From: Mesorhizobium metallidurans STM 2683
GTDB lineage: Bacteria > Pseudomonadota > Alphaproteobacteria > Rhizobiales > Rhizobiaceae
Direction of reading: 5' to 3'
DNA length: 64,000 bases
NCBI RefSeq assembly: GCF_000350085.1
Contig: NZ_CAUM01000130.1
Span: forward strand, 1 to 64,000
Shown here: positions 1 through 7,440 of the stretch, piece after piece
Position numbering within the stretch: position 1 is the first letter of the stretch
How the letters are laid out: each line of letters starts with the position of its first letter
Position numbers and translations under genes: made by a program
Notes under the pieces: model-generated
What the model saw: only the letters and a program-made list of their open reading frames with translations
Database searches by the model: none
What the model was told of the DNA's origin: nothing

Positions 1-912
1 AAGGTAGGCGATAGCCGAGAACGGCGGATCGAAGCCGTCCATATTGTAGCGCTGCTCGATCGACGAGAACCACAGATGCGGCCACCAGCCCGGATGCTGC
101 GCCCAGTGCGAGATGGCGAAATAGGCGACGAGCGAGGCGGCAAAGCCAGCCAGCGCGCCCCACGCCTTCTGCCGGAAGACCAATAGCAACACGGCAAAAA
201 TAGCAAGGAAAACAATATTGTCGGGCCGCGCCATGAAAGCGAGGAAGAGCAGGATCGCGGTGGCCAGTTCACGGCCGCGCGTGTAGGCAAAGAGCCCGCC
301 GAGGAACAGCGCCGAGCACAGGAGATCAGGCGTCGATGCCCGCGCAGCGTCGCCGAAATCGGCCATGATCAGCACCGCGCCGAGAACCGGCGCCAGCGCC
401 AACGCGCCTTCGGAGCGCAACCAGAGCAGTGCGATCGCACCGAACAGCAGAACCGAGAACACCTGTAACAACCGCATCGCCTCGACCGGTGACATCACCG
501 AGTTCATCGTCGACAGGATCTCGGCATAGAGGAACTTGATCCGGTACATGCCGAGCAGGGAATGGAAATCGGCGGCGTTCCCGGCCATATGGCTGCGGAA
601 GCCGCCGCTATCGTCGGTCAGTGTCTTGTAGTCGCCCGCCGACAATTCGGCCTTGACGGTGCCATAGGCATAATCATGCAGTGCCTGCGCATCGGGATAG
701 GTGCTCTCCTCGGCGATCGCGAGATAAGGCAGCATGTCCCAATTGGCGTCGGGCATGAACCACGCCGTCACCGCCGTCAAAAGGATGTAGAAAGCGAAGG
801 CCGCCGCACCGATCGGCGCGGCCAAGCGCGCATAGGCCCCCTCACCCCACGCCAGACCGGCCCCGGTGGGCCGGTCGAGCAGGTTTGTCGGAGCGGGAGA
901 CCTGGTCAGCAT
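1..912 (-). CDS. Polytopic membrane protein, GT-C-like (3' end outside window)
   Basis: This frame is open from the ATG at 912 to the window edge (304 codons seen), so the C-terminus is missing. The translation has a short cytoplasmic N-terminus, a first hydrophobic helix, a loop containing PDANWDMLPY, and then a run of hydrophobic helices including an RPDNIVFLA segment. A helix followed by an acidic extracytoplasmic loop is the usual look of GT-C (lipid-phosphate-sugar dependent) glycosyltransferases, but I recognise no exact family. It starts 24 bp after the aminotransferase stop and is the last visible gene of the minus-strand cluster. I infer that it transfers a lipid-linked sugar at the outer face of the inner membrane. 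Confidence 0.6.
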   Translation of the reverse strand, partial: MLTRSPAPTNLLDRPTGAGLAWGEGAYARLAAPIGAAAFAFYILLTAVTAWFMPDANWDMLPYLAIAEESTYPDAQALHDYAYGTVKAELSAGDYKTLTDDSGGFRSHMAGNAADFHSLLGMYRIKFLYAEILSTMNSVMSPVEAMRLLQVFSVLLFGAIALLWLRSEGALALAPVLGAVLIMADFGDAARASTPDLLCSALFLGGLFAYTRGRELATAILLFLAFMARPDNIVFLAIFAVLLLVFRQKAWGALAGFAASLVAYFAISHWAQHPGWWPHLWFSSIEQRYNMDGFDPPFSAIAYL

Positions 913-936
913 GGGTTTCGCTCGGCGGACATTCGT

Positions 937-2409
937 TCAGCGAACCTGGCTTTTGACGAAGTCCTTCACGATCGACACGATGCCCCGCGACAACAGTCTG
1001 TCGAGCGCCTCGATGAAGCGGTCGACATGTTCGCGCTGGCAGATCAGCGGCGGTTCGAGGCGGATGACGTTGCGGTTGTATTCGGTAAAGGCGACGAGCA
1101 CGTCATAGTCGCGCAGCAGCAGCGCACCGACGAAGCCGGACAGCGAGCCCTTCAGCTTATCGTCGAGCACGCTGACGACGGGGCGCAGCACCATCGGCAA
1201 GGTCTGCGAAAAGTCGTGGAACTCCAGCCCGACCATCAGACCCTTGCCGCGCACGTCCTTGATCATCTTCGGGTATTTTTCCCTGAGCGCCTGCAGGCGC
1301 TGCAGCAGGTAATCGCCGGTGACGGCGGCATTGTCGATCAGCCCCTCGTCATAGAGCACGTTGAGCGCCTCGATCGATGTGACGCAGGCCTCGCCCATGC
1401 CGCCGAAGGTGGCCATGGCATGGATCATCGCCGTCTTCGGCGTGCCGTAGGCCTTCATGTAGATCTCGCGCCGGGCGATCATGGCGCCGACAGCCGCCTT
1501 GCCGCCACCGAGCGACTTGGCCAGCGCCGTCACATCGGGAATGACGCCGTAATGCTCGAAAGCATAGAAGCGGCCGGAGCGGCCATAGCCGCACTGTACT
1601 TCGTCGGCCACCCACAGCACGCCATACTGGTCGCACAGCGCACGCAGCTTCTGCCAGTACTCGGCCGGCGCCTGGATGATGCCGCCACCGCCCTGGATGG
1701 TTTCGAGCACGATGACGCCGATCTCGGGGTCAGTGCGGAAGGCGCGCTCGACCGCCTCGATATCGGCGAACGGAATGCGCACCACATTTTCGGCAACCTT
1801 GAAGTCGGCGCGGTAGAGCTGACCGTCGGTGATCGCCAGCACGCCCTTGGTCTTGCCGTGGAAGGAATTCTCGGCATAGACGACCTTCGGCCGCTTCGGG
1901 CCGGCGGCGCGCTCGGCGAGCTTCACCGCGGCTTCCATGGCCTCCGAGCCGGACGAGCCGAGGAACACCATATCGAGTTCGCCGGGCGAGCATTTGGCGA
2001 TGTTGTGGGCCAGGGCCGCCGCATATTGCGACATGAAAGCGATGGCGATCTCCTGCCGCTTCTCCTCCTGGAATTTGCGGCGTGCCTCGAGAATGCGAGG
2101 ATGGTTGTGACCGAAGGCCAGCGAGCCGAAGCCGCCGAAGAAATCCAGGATCTTGCGGCCGTTCTGGTCGATGTAGAACATGCCTTCGGCGCGCTCGATC
2201 TTGATCTTGTGGAAGCCGAGCAGCTTCATGAAATGCAACTGACCCGGGTTGAGATGCGCCTTGAACAGGTCGGTCATCCGCGCCACGTCCATGGCCTTCG
2301 CCTGTTCGACGCTGATCAGGTCTGGCTTCTGGGTAGTATCCGGCGACAGCGCCGGTGCGCTGACCACGGTGCGCGCTTTTGTGTGTTCCGGCTTGGCCAT
2401 CACGGTCAT
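937..2409 (-). CDS. Class III pyridoxal-phosphate aminotransferase
   Basis: 490 aa. The class III fold is clear: a GSSGSEAMEAAVK phosphate-binding loop near residues 151-163, the ADEVQCGYGRSG segment with the PLP-contacting Asp269, and the Schiff-base Lys298 in ALAKSLGGG. Proteins of this type aminate aldehydes or ketones such as ornithine, 4-aminobutyrate or keto-sugar derivatives. Here it sits between a sugar-nucleotide-type epimerase and a membrane glycosyltransferase-like protein, 30 bp after the epimerase. A role in making an amino sugar or aminated polyol is therefore more likely than amino-acid metabolism. It also resembles the class III enzymes that make aminobacteriohopanetriol, but no hopanoid genes are present here. 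The substrate is not determinable from sequence. Confidence 0.85.
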   Translation of the reverse strand: MTVMAKPEHTKARTVVSAPALSPDTTQKPDLISVEQAKAMDVARMTDLFKAHLNPGQLHFMKLLGFHKIKIERAEGMFYIDQNGRKILDFFGGFGSLAFGHNHPRILEARRKFQEEKRQEIAIAFMSQYAAALAHNIAKCSPGELDMVFLGSSGSEAMEAAVKLAERAAGPKRPKVVYAENSFHGKTKGVLAITDGQLYRADFKVAENVVRIPFADIEAVERAFRTDPEIGVIVLETIQGGGGIIQAPAEYWQKLRALCDQYGVLWVADEVQCGYGRSGRFYAFEHYGVIPDVTALAKSLGGGKAAVGAMIARREIYMKAYGTPKTAMIHAMATFGGMGEACVTSIEALNVLYDEGLIDNAAVTGDYLLQRLQALREKYPKMIKDVRGKGLMVGLEFHDFSQTLPMVLRPVVSVLDDKLKGSLSGFVGALLLRDYDVLVAFTEYNRNVIRLEPPLICQREHVDRFIEALDRLLSRGIVSIVKDFVKSQVR

Positions 2410-2439
2410 CTCAAGAAATCCTTTGTTCGGCAGGCGCCA

Positions 2440-3447
2440 TTATTCGGCGGGCACATGTTTGGTGGCGACGGCGTGGCCGTCCTTCTTGGCGCGGTATTCG
2501 CTGTAGGCTGCGATCAGCATATCCTCGTCGCGATATTGCGGCACCCAGCCGAGCTGGCGCTCGGCCTTGGATACGTCCAGCACGCATTCCTCGTCGGCGA
2601 TCAGATATTGTTCCGGATCCATGATCGGCATGTTCATGAGGTCGAGCAGGTCGAGCGTGCGCTTGACCGCCCAGCCCGGTGTCGGAATCAGGATCGACTT
2701 CGAGCCGGCATGCTTGATCAGGTCGCCGAGCAATTTCTTCACCGGCGGCGGGTTGAGGGAGCCCAGATTGTAGGCCTCATCAGGCACACCGGCCTTCCAG
2801 GCGGCACGCGCCGCCTCGGCGCAGTCGAACACCGAGATGAACTGATAGGGATTCCTGCCCGAGCCGATCATCGGTACCGGAAAATTCCAGTCGATCAGCT
2901 TGAACAGTTTTTCCAGAATGCCGAGGCGGCCGGGACCGATGATGAGGCGCGGCCGAAACAGCGAGATCGACATGCCGCGCTTGCGCCATTCGGCGGCCAG
3001 TTCCTCGGTCTTCTGCTTCGACCAGCCATATTCGCCAAGGGGCGCGACCGGGTGCTCCTCGGTCATCGGGAATGTGACCGTGTGGCCGTAGATCATGTCG
3101 GTCGTGTAGTGGACGAGCCTCGGAGCGCTGGCCTTGTCCATCGCCTGCATAATGTGCTCGGTGCCATGGAAATTCACCGGGAAGAAGAATTCGTGCCGCT
3201 TGGCCCGCACCTGGATCGGCGACAGCATCTTGGCCGACAGATTATAGACCATGTCGTCGGCCTTCAGCACGACCGAAGCGACCGAGGCCGGATCGGTGAC
3301 ATCGCATCTGACATAGCGGACCGAGCGGTAGTGCGGCAGATCGCTTTTGGCGATGTCGGCGACGACCACATCCTCGCCATCGGCGAGAAGCTTTGGGGCC
3401 AGATGGCGGCCGACGAAACCGTCGCCGCCGAAAATCACATGTCTCAT
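2440..3447 (-). CDS. NAD(P)-dependent epimerase/dehydratase (extended SDR)
   Basis: 335 aa. The N-terminal Rossmann motif GGDGFVG (residues 7-13) is followed by the acidic end of strand beta-2, and the catalytic YGWSK gives Tyr140 and Lys144. These are the marks of extended short-chain dehydrogenases acting on nucleotide sugars or lipid-linked sugars. The start codon overlaps the stop of the upstream small transporter (ATGA), so the two are translationally coupled. In the mycobacterial decaprenyl-phosphoryl-arabinose route, the partner of DprE1 is a different, shorter SDR (DprE2). This protein could play an equivalent reductase/epimerase role, but that is inference. Confidence 0.85.
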   Translation of the reverse strand: MRHVIFGGDGFVGRHLAPKLLADGEDVVVADIAKSDLPHYRSVRYVRCDVTDPASVASVVLKADDMVYNLSAKMLSPIQVRAKRHEFFFPVNFHGTEHIMQAMDKASAPRLVHYTTDMIYGHTVTFPMTEEHPVAPLGEYGWSKQKTEELAAEWRKRGMSISLFRPRLIIGPGRLGILEKLFKLIDWNFPVPMIGSGRNPYQFISVFDCAEAARAAWKAGVPDEAYNLGSLNPPPVKKLLGDLIKHAGSKSILIPTPGWAVKRTLDLLDLMNMPIMDPEQYLIADEECVLDVSKAERQLGWVPQYRDEDMLIAAYSEYRAKKDGHAVATKHVPAE

Positions 3448-3893
3448 CGAACGATCTCGTTTGCGTGAATCTTGTCAGGGGCGATGGAGGCGGTCTGGTC
3501 CTCATGCCCTCGCCCACCCAAATCTCGCCCACTTTGCGCGATCAGCACCGTGCCGACGCAAATGAAGGCGATGCCGGCGATGCGCCAGGCATTGAGATCT
3601 TCGCGGAAGATGAAATAGGCGAAGATCGCGACCGCGACATAGGCAAGGCTGAGGAACGGATAGGCGAAACTGAGCTCTACCTTGGACAGCACATAGAGGT
3701 GCGAGGCCATCGAGATGACGAAGGTGCAAAGGCCTAGGAACACCCACGGGCTGAACACGATCTGCAACAGCTTGAGCAGCGGATTGACGCCCTCGAAGGA
3801 AACCGGACCGAGCGACATCATGCCTTGCTTCAGCATGAGCTGCGCGGCGGCATTGGTCATGACCGTGAACAGAATGAAGGCGATATATTTCAT
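3444..3893 (-). CDS. EamA/SMR-type small membrane transporter
   Basis: 149 aa from the ATG at 3893, preceded by GGGAAG. A longer frame opens at 3938, but its first 15 codons are not hydrophobic and lack a better ribosome site. Four hydrophobic segments are visible: the N-terminal helix (MKYIAFILFTVMTNAAAQ), a helix after a proline-rich loop, one with SFAYPFLSLAYV, and a C-terminal one with GIAFICVGTVLI. The SFAYP...AYV pattern matches the small four-helix family that includes EmrE and the ArnE/ArnF flippase for undecaprenyl-phosphate-aminoarabinose. Given the lipid-linked-sugar genes around it, a flippase role is more plausible than drug efflux. A hydrophilic tail of about 20 residues follows the last helix. 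Confidence 0.75.
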   Translation of the reverse strand: MKYIAFILFTVMTNAAAQLMLKQGMMSLGPVSFEGVNPLLKLLQIVFSPWVFLGLCTFVISMASHLYVLSKVELSFAYPFLSLAYVAVAIFAYFIFREDLNAWRIAGIAFICVGTVLIAQSGRDLGGRGHEDQTASIAPDKIHANEIVR

Positions 3894-4018
3894 GTTCTTC
3901 CCACCAACCCCTTCAGCCGTCCTATTACAAATCCACAAATATTTCGTGAAGTAATAAGAGCGTTTCCGGTAAATCTTTGAGTTATCGATTCGTTAACCAT
4001 GAATTATTCGAATTTTAT

Positions 4019-5371
4019 CTACTCCGCGGCTTGGGTGGCGTCTCCTTGCTCTTCGAGCTGTTTCGCCGTTCGGGCCCAGAAACTCGACATGAAGGCAGGG
4101 TCGCGGATTGCTTCGAGGCGGTGCCATTTCGGAAACGAGGCGGCGAAGATGTCGGCGCCCATACGGGCGTCCTTGTAGGGATTGACCGCGCCGCCGGCTT
4201 CGACAGTGATGCGGTCCAGTTCCTTGAGCAGCGCCAGCGTCGCCTGGCCACGGTTGGGAAAATCCAGCGTCAGCGTGAAACCCGGCCGCGGGAACGACAG
4301 CAGCGCCGGTGAGCGGACCGTGCCGAAGCGCTTCAGGACCGTGAGGAACGAGCCCTGCCCGGTCCGCTTGGCGGCCGCCAGCAGCGCCGGCACGACCTGT
4401 CGCGCAACATTTTCCGGCACCACGCTCTGATGCTGGAAAAGCCCGTTCGGTCCGTAGAGGCGGTTCCAATTGCCAACGCCGTCGAGCGGAAAGAAGAAAC
4501 CCTGATAGCCGACATGCCGCGGCGCCGTGGACCGACCTTTCTTCCACCGGTAGACGGCGTTGAAAACGGTCAGGAACGGCCGGTTGAGCACGTTGAACGG
4601 CGGCTGGAAGGGCACCGAAAACCGGCCGCCAGCCTGCCAGGCCGCATGCGAGCCATGCTCGGCATGATTGCCGGTGAACAGCAGCCCGCGGCCGCTGCGA
4701 TGGCCGCCGGCAAGCTGGTCGATCCAGGCGACGGCATATTCGTTGGCCATATCGGCCGCTTCGGCAAGCTCGAAGAATTCGCCGAGGTTGCGGAAAGGCG
4801 TCGCCGTCTCGACGATGTCGAGCGATGGCACCCGCATCAGCCGGATCGATGCGGACACGATCAGGCCGGTCAGCCCCATGCCGCCGATCGTCGCTCCAAA
4901 CAGCCATGCATTGTCGGTGGCCGAGCAATGATAGGTTTGCCCGTCGGATCTGAGCAGGGTCAAGGATTCGACATGGCAGCCGAAGGTGCCGCGCCGGTGA
5001 TGGTTCTTGCCATGGACGTCATTGGCAATGGCGCCGCCGAGCGTGACGAACTGGGTGCCTGGAACGACTGCCGGAAAGAAGCCATAGGGCGCCGCATGGG
5101 CGATGATGTCGGACAGAAGTGCGCCGGACTCGGCTTCGATCACGCCGGTTTCCGCATTGAAGGCGCGGATGCGGGCCAGCGGCCGCATGTCGACAAGCGT
5201 GCCCGCCTCATTCTGGCACGAATCGCCATAGGAACGGCCATTGCCATAGGCGAGCAAGGCGCCTTTCTTGGCTTTGCGCTGCTTCAGCAGCGCGATGCCG
5301 TCACCCGCCGAAATCACATTGGGTGCCGGCGGCGTCGCGAGGCCAAAGCTCTGAAACGGCTCCCCGGCCAT
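4019..5371 (-). CDS. DprE1-like FAD-linked oxidoreductase
   Basis: 450 aa. It has an N-terminal PCMH-type FAD domain with GNGRSYGD (43-50) and the run DVHGKNHHRRGTFGCH (about 118-133), which closely follows the motif of decaprenylphosphoryl-beta-D-ribose 2'-oxidase (DprE1). The C-terminal half is the matching ALO-type substrate domain. DprE1 oxidises the 2'-hydroxyl of polyprenyl-phosphoryl-ribose to a keto sugar. Rhizobial homologues (the noe genes for Nod-factor arabinosylation in Azorhizobium) are known. It starts 2 bp after the HAD-UbiA gene stop, and the next gene begins about 125 bp further on. Confidence is high for the family and moderate for the exact substrate. Confidence 0.85.
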   Translation of the reverse strand: MAGEPFQSFGLATPPAPNVISAGDGIALLKQRKAKKGALLAYGNGRSYGDSCQNEAGTLVDMRPLARIRAFNAETGVIEAESGALLSDIIAHAAPYGFFPAVVPGTQFVTLGGAIANDVHGKNHHRRGTFGCHVESLTLLRSDGQTYHCSATDNAWLFGATIGGMGLTGLIVSASIRLMRVPSLDIVETATPFRNLGEFFELAEAADMANEYAVAWIDQLAGGHRSGRGLLFTGNHAEHGSHAAWQAGGRFSVPFQPPFNVLNRPFLTVFNAVYRWKKGRSTAPRHVGYQGFFFPLDGVGNWNRLYGPNGLFQHQSVVPENVARQVVPALLAAAKRTGQGSFLTVLKRFGTVRSPALLSFPRPGFTLTLDFPNRGQATLALLKELDRITVEAGGAVNPYKDARMGADIFAASFPKWHRLEAIRDPAFMSSFWARTAKQLEEQGDATQAAE

Positions 5372-5373
5372 GT

Positions 5374-6807
5374 CTACAGGCTTCCAGCGACCAGCAGCGC
5401 GGCGCCGATGAGCACGACGATCTGGCTACGCCAGTCGCGGATGATGAAGACGACCGGATCGTCATGCATCTCGTCGCGGCGGGCGAGTATCCAGACGCGA
5501 ATGGTCAGGTAGAGCACGATCGGCGCCAGCGGCCAGACCAGCCAGGGGTTCGGATAGAGTTCGCGCACCGCGGCGCTGTCCATATAGAGCGCCAGCACCA
5601 GTGCCGAGGAGAAGGCCGAGGCCATTCCCGCCTGGGCGACGATCTCCTGGTCCTCGGTGCGGTAGCCGCGGCCGGCAATACGCTCACCGGCCGGAATGGC
5701 GGTGGTGCGCAGCTCGACGAAGCGCTTCACCAGCGCCAGCGACAGGAAGAAGAAGATCGAGAAGGCGAGCAGCCAGAACGAAACATCGACGCCGGTCGCC
5801 GCCGCGCCCGCCAGGACGCGGATCGTGTAGAGGCCGGCCAGCGTCAGCACGTCGACCAGGAGCATGCGCTTGAACGACAGCGAATAGGCCGTGGTGACGA
5901 CCATGTAGCCGAAAAGCACCCCGAGGAATTCCCACCGCAGAAAGCATGCGGCACCGATGCCGATTGCCAGCAGCAGCGCCATCGAACCGAGGCCGAACGG
6001 GATCGACAGCGCGCCGCTGGCGAATGGCCGGTTGCGCTTGGTCGGGTGTTTGCGATCGAGCGCGAGATCGAAGAAATCGTTGAGGATGTAGATGGCCGAG
6101 GCCACCGCGCTGAACGAGACGAAGGCCAGCAGGCATTCCCAGATCATGTCGGAGTTGAAGTACTCGTGCGACAGCACCATCGGCACGGCGATCAATGAGT
6201 TTTTCAACCACTGATGAACGCGCAGCATCTTGACGATGGTTCTGAATGTCGGCTTCGGCGCCGGCATCATTTCGGCGCTGTGCATGGCCTGCCAGCGCGC
6301 GGCCTGGCGGTCGGGGGCGACGACGATCGCCGTGCGCGCGGCGTCGAACACCTGGAGGTCGTGCCGGCTGTTGCCGGCATAGTCGAAGCCGCCATCGCCA
6401 TAGGCGGCGACAAGCGAGGCGCGCTTTCTGCCTGAAGTCATGTTGTGCGGACCATCGGTCGCCAGCACGCGATCGAAAATCCCCAGATGCGCGGCGATCG
6501 CCTCGGCGAATTTTCGCGGCGTGCCGGTCGCCAGCACAACCTGGCGGCCCTCGCCATGTTCGGTGCGAAGGCGCTGCAGCAGCACCTCGCGATAAGGCAG
6601 CGATGCGGGATCGATGTCGATGCGTTGGGCGATGGCCTGCTTCAACCGCGCCGGGCCGCCGGCGAGCCAGAACGGCAAGAGAAAAATATAGAGGGGGTTC
6701 CTCTTGAGTAGGATGAACAGCCCTTCCCACAACAGGTCCGTCGCGATCAGCGTGCCGTCGAGATCGACCGCAAGCGGAATTGCGTTCCTGTCAGACCGCG
6801 CGTCCAT
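5374..6807 (-). CDS. HAD phosphatase-UbiA prenyltransferase fusion (5-phosphoribosyl-polyprenyl type)
   Basis: 477 aa in two domains. Residues about 10-185 are a HAD hydrolase: DLDGT with nucleophile Asp15 and Asp17, LATGTPRK near 92-99, and a late GGFDYAGNSRHD motif near 139-150. Residues about 190-477 are a multi-helix UbiA domain with NDFFD (243-247) and DRKHPTKRNRP (251-261), the metal-diphosphate motifs of this superfamily. UbiA proteins with this sequence style transfer phosphoribose from PRPP to polyprenyl phosphate. The fused HAD domain could remove the 5-phosphate, a job done by a separate protein in mycobacteria. It is the first gene of the minus-strand cluster and is followed directly by the DprE1-like gene. 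Confidence 0.85.
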   Translation of the reverse strand: MDARSDRNAIPLAVDLDGTLIATDLLWEGLFILLKRNPLYIFLLPFWLAGGPARLKQAIAQRIDIDPASLPYREVLLQRLRTEHGEGRQVVLATGTPRKFAEAIAAHLGIFDRVLATDGPHNMTSGRKRASLVAAYGDGGFDYAGNSRHDLQVFDAARTAIVVAPDRQAARWQAMHSAEMMPAPKPTFRTIVKMLRVHQWLKNSLIAVPMVLSHEYFNSDMIWECLLAFVSFSAVASAIYILNDFFDLALDRKHPTKRNRPFASGALSIPFGLGSMALLLAIGIGAACFLRWEFLGVLFGYMVVTTAYSLSFKRMLLVDVLTLAGLYTIRVLAGAAATGVDVSFWLLAFSIFFFLSLALVKRFVELRTTAIPAGERIAGRGYRTEDQEIVAQAGMASAFSSALVLALYMDSAAVRELYPNPWLVWPLAPIVLYLTIRVWILARRDEMHDDPVVFIIRDWRSQIVVLIGAALLVAGSL

Positions 6808-6889
6808 TTCTCGTTGCCCTGCCTACCCCGTCGCGCCGCTTTTCAGCGTCTTCGCATCTGGTATAGCGGGGAACGGCGTAGTGAACGTT

Positions 6890-6921
6890 AAAACGCCCGG
6901 TTGCAGCATGCAGGCCGGGCG
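6890..6921 (-). terminator. Probable Rho-independent terminator
   Basis: CGCCCGG (6894-6900) pairs with CCGGGCG (6915-6921) around a 14-nt loop. Read on the minus strand, the stem is followed by TTTTAACG. It lies upstream of the glycosylation cluster and downstream of the small secreted protein gene, so it would stop read-through into the cluster. Confidence 0.5.
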
Positions 6922-6965
6922 GTATTTCCAGCGTCATTGTTAAACAATTGCTACCGGAAACAATA

Positions 6966-6991
6966 AAAGGCCGGGCAATTGCCCGGCCTTT
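6966..6991 (-). terminator. Rho-independent terminator of the small secreted protein gene
   Basis: A perfect palindrome (AAAGGCCGGGCAA and its complement) is centred at CAATTG 6976-6981. On the minus strand it ends in GGCCTTTTATT. It lies about 20 bp after the stop of the gene at 7012-7275. The stem is also U-flanked on the other strand, so it may work in both directions. Confidence 0.75.
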
Positions 6992-7011
6992 GCAAGAGAT
7001 ACGGCCCAAGT

Positions 7012-7275
7012 TTACTTGATGCGGGCGACGCCGCCCGAGATTTCGACCGTTTCCGAGCCGGTCAGCGCCTCGAGGTCGCCATTCGGCAAGGTCACGAAAC
7101 AGCCATTCGGGCAAAATTCCACGGTTTCGCCGGCGGCCAGCGCCAGCTCAGTCTTGCCGCCGCCTTCGGTCACGATCAGCGTGCGGGTCTCGGCGTCCTT
7201 GTTGACCGCGCTCGCTGCAAAAGCCGAGCCGCCCACGGCAAGAAAAGCGACGGCGGCAACGACAGACTTCCACAT
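7012..7275 (-). CDS. Small secreted hypothetical protein
   Basis: 87 aa from the ATG at 7275. The upstream frame to 7338 is basic and would bury the signal peptide, so I rejected it. Residues 1-22 form a signal peptide ending SAFAASA. The mature part of about 65 residues has an acidic, beta-rich composition with a pair of cysteines in FCPNGCF and ends in GGVARIK. I do not recognise a named family; the pattern looks like a conserved periplasmic protein of rhizobia. It is a single gene with its own terminator (6966-6991) and a palindrome-flanked promoter at about 7333-7359. Confidence 0.7.
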   Translation of the reverse strand: MWKSVVAAVAFLAVGGSAFAASAVNKDAETRTLIVTEGGGKTELALAAGETVEFCPNGCFVTLPNGDLEALTGSETVEISGGVARIK

Positions 7276-7332
7276 TTTACAATATCGGTGTTTCCACCGC
7301 CTCTGTTGCATTTCGCAAGGCATTCTCGCCCT

Positions 7333-7359
7333 TTGCATGTGAGCTTATATGACATGCAA
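7333..7359 (-). promoter_or_regulatory. Promoter/operator with perfect 8-bp inverted repeat
   Basis: TTGCATGT (7333-7340) and ACATGCAA (7352-7359) are perfect inverted arms around an 11-nt centre. That centre carries, on the minus strand, a TATAAG -10-like hexamer. A weak -35 (TTGCTG) lies 16 bp upstream of it. The gene at 7275 starts about 50 bp downstream. The symmetric arms flanking a -10 suggest a repressor site. Confidence 0.4.
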
Positions 7360-7440
7360 GCTGAACAGCAACTGAATGCCGCATTCATGCCGCAATTGCT
7401 TTCGCTGGCGTGGAGCCTGGCTCAACGCCGTTCGCAGACT

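Noticed and set aside
562..3468. Very long open frame (968 codons) on the plus strand
   Set aside because: It is antisense to the aminotransferase and epimerase genes, and its translation is an Arg/His/Gly-rich mixture without domain pattern. In high-GC DNA such mirror frames are expected.
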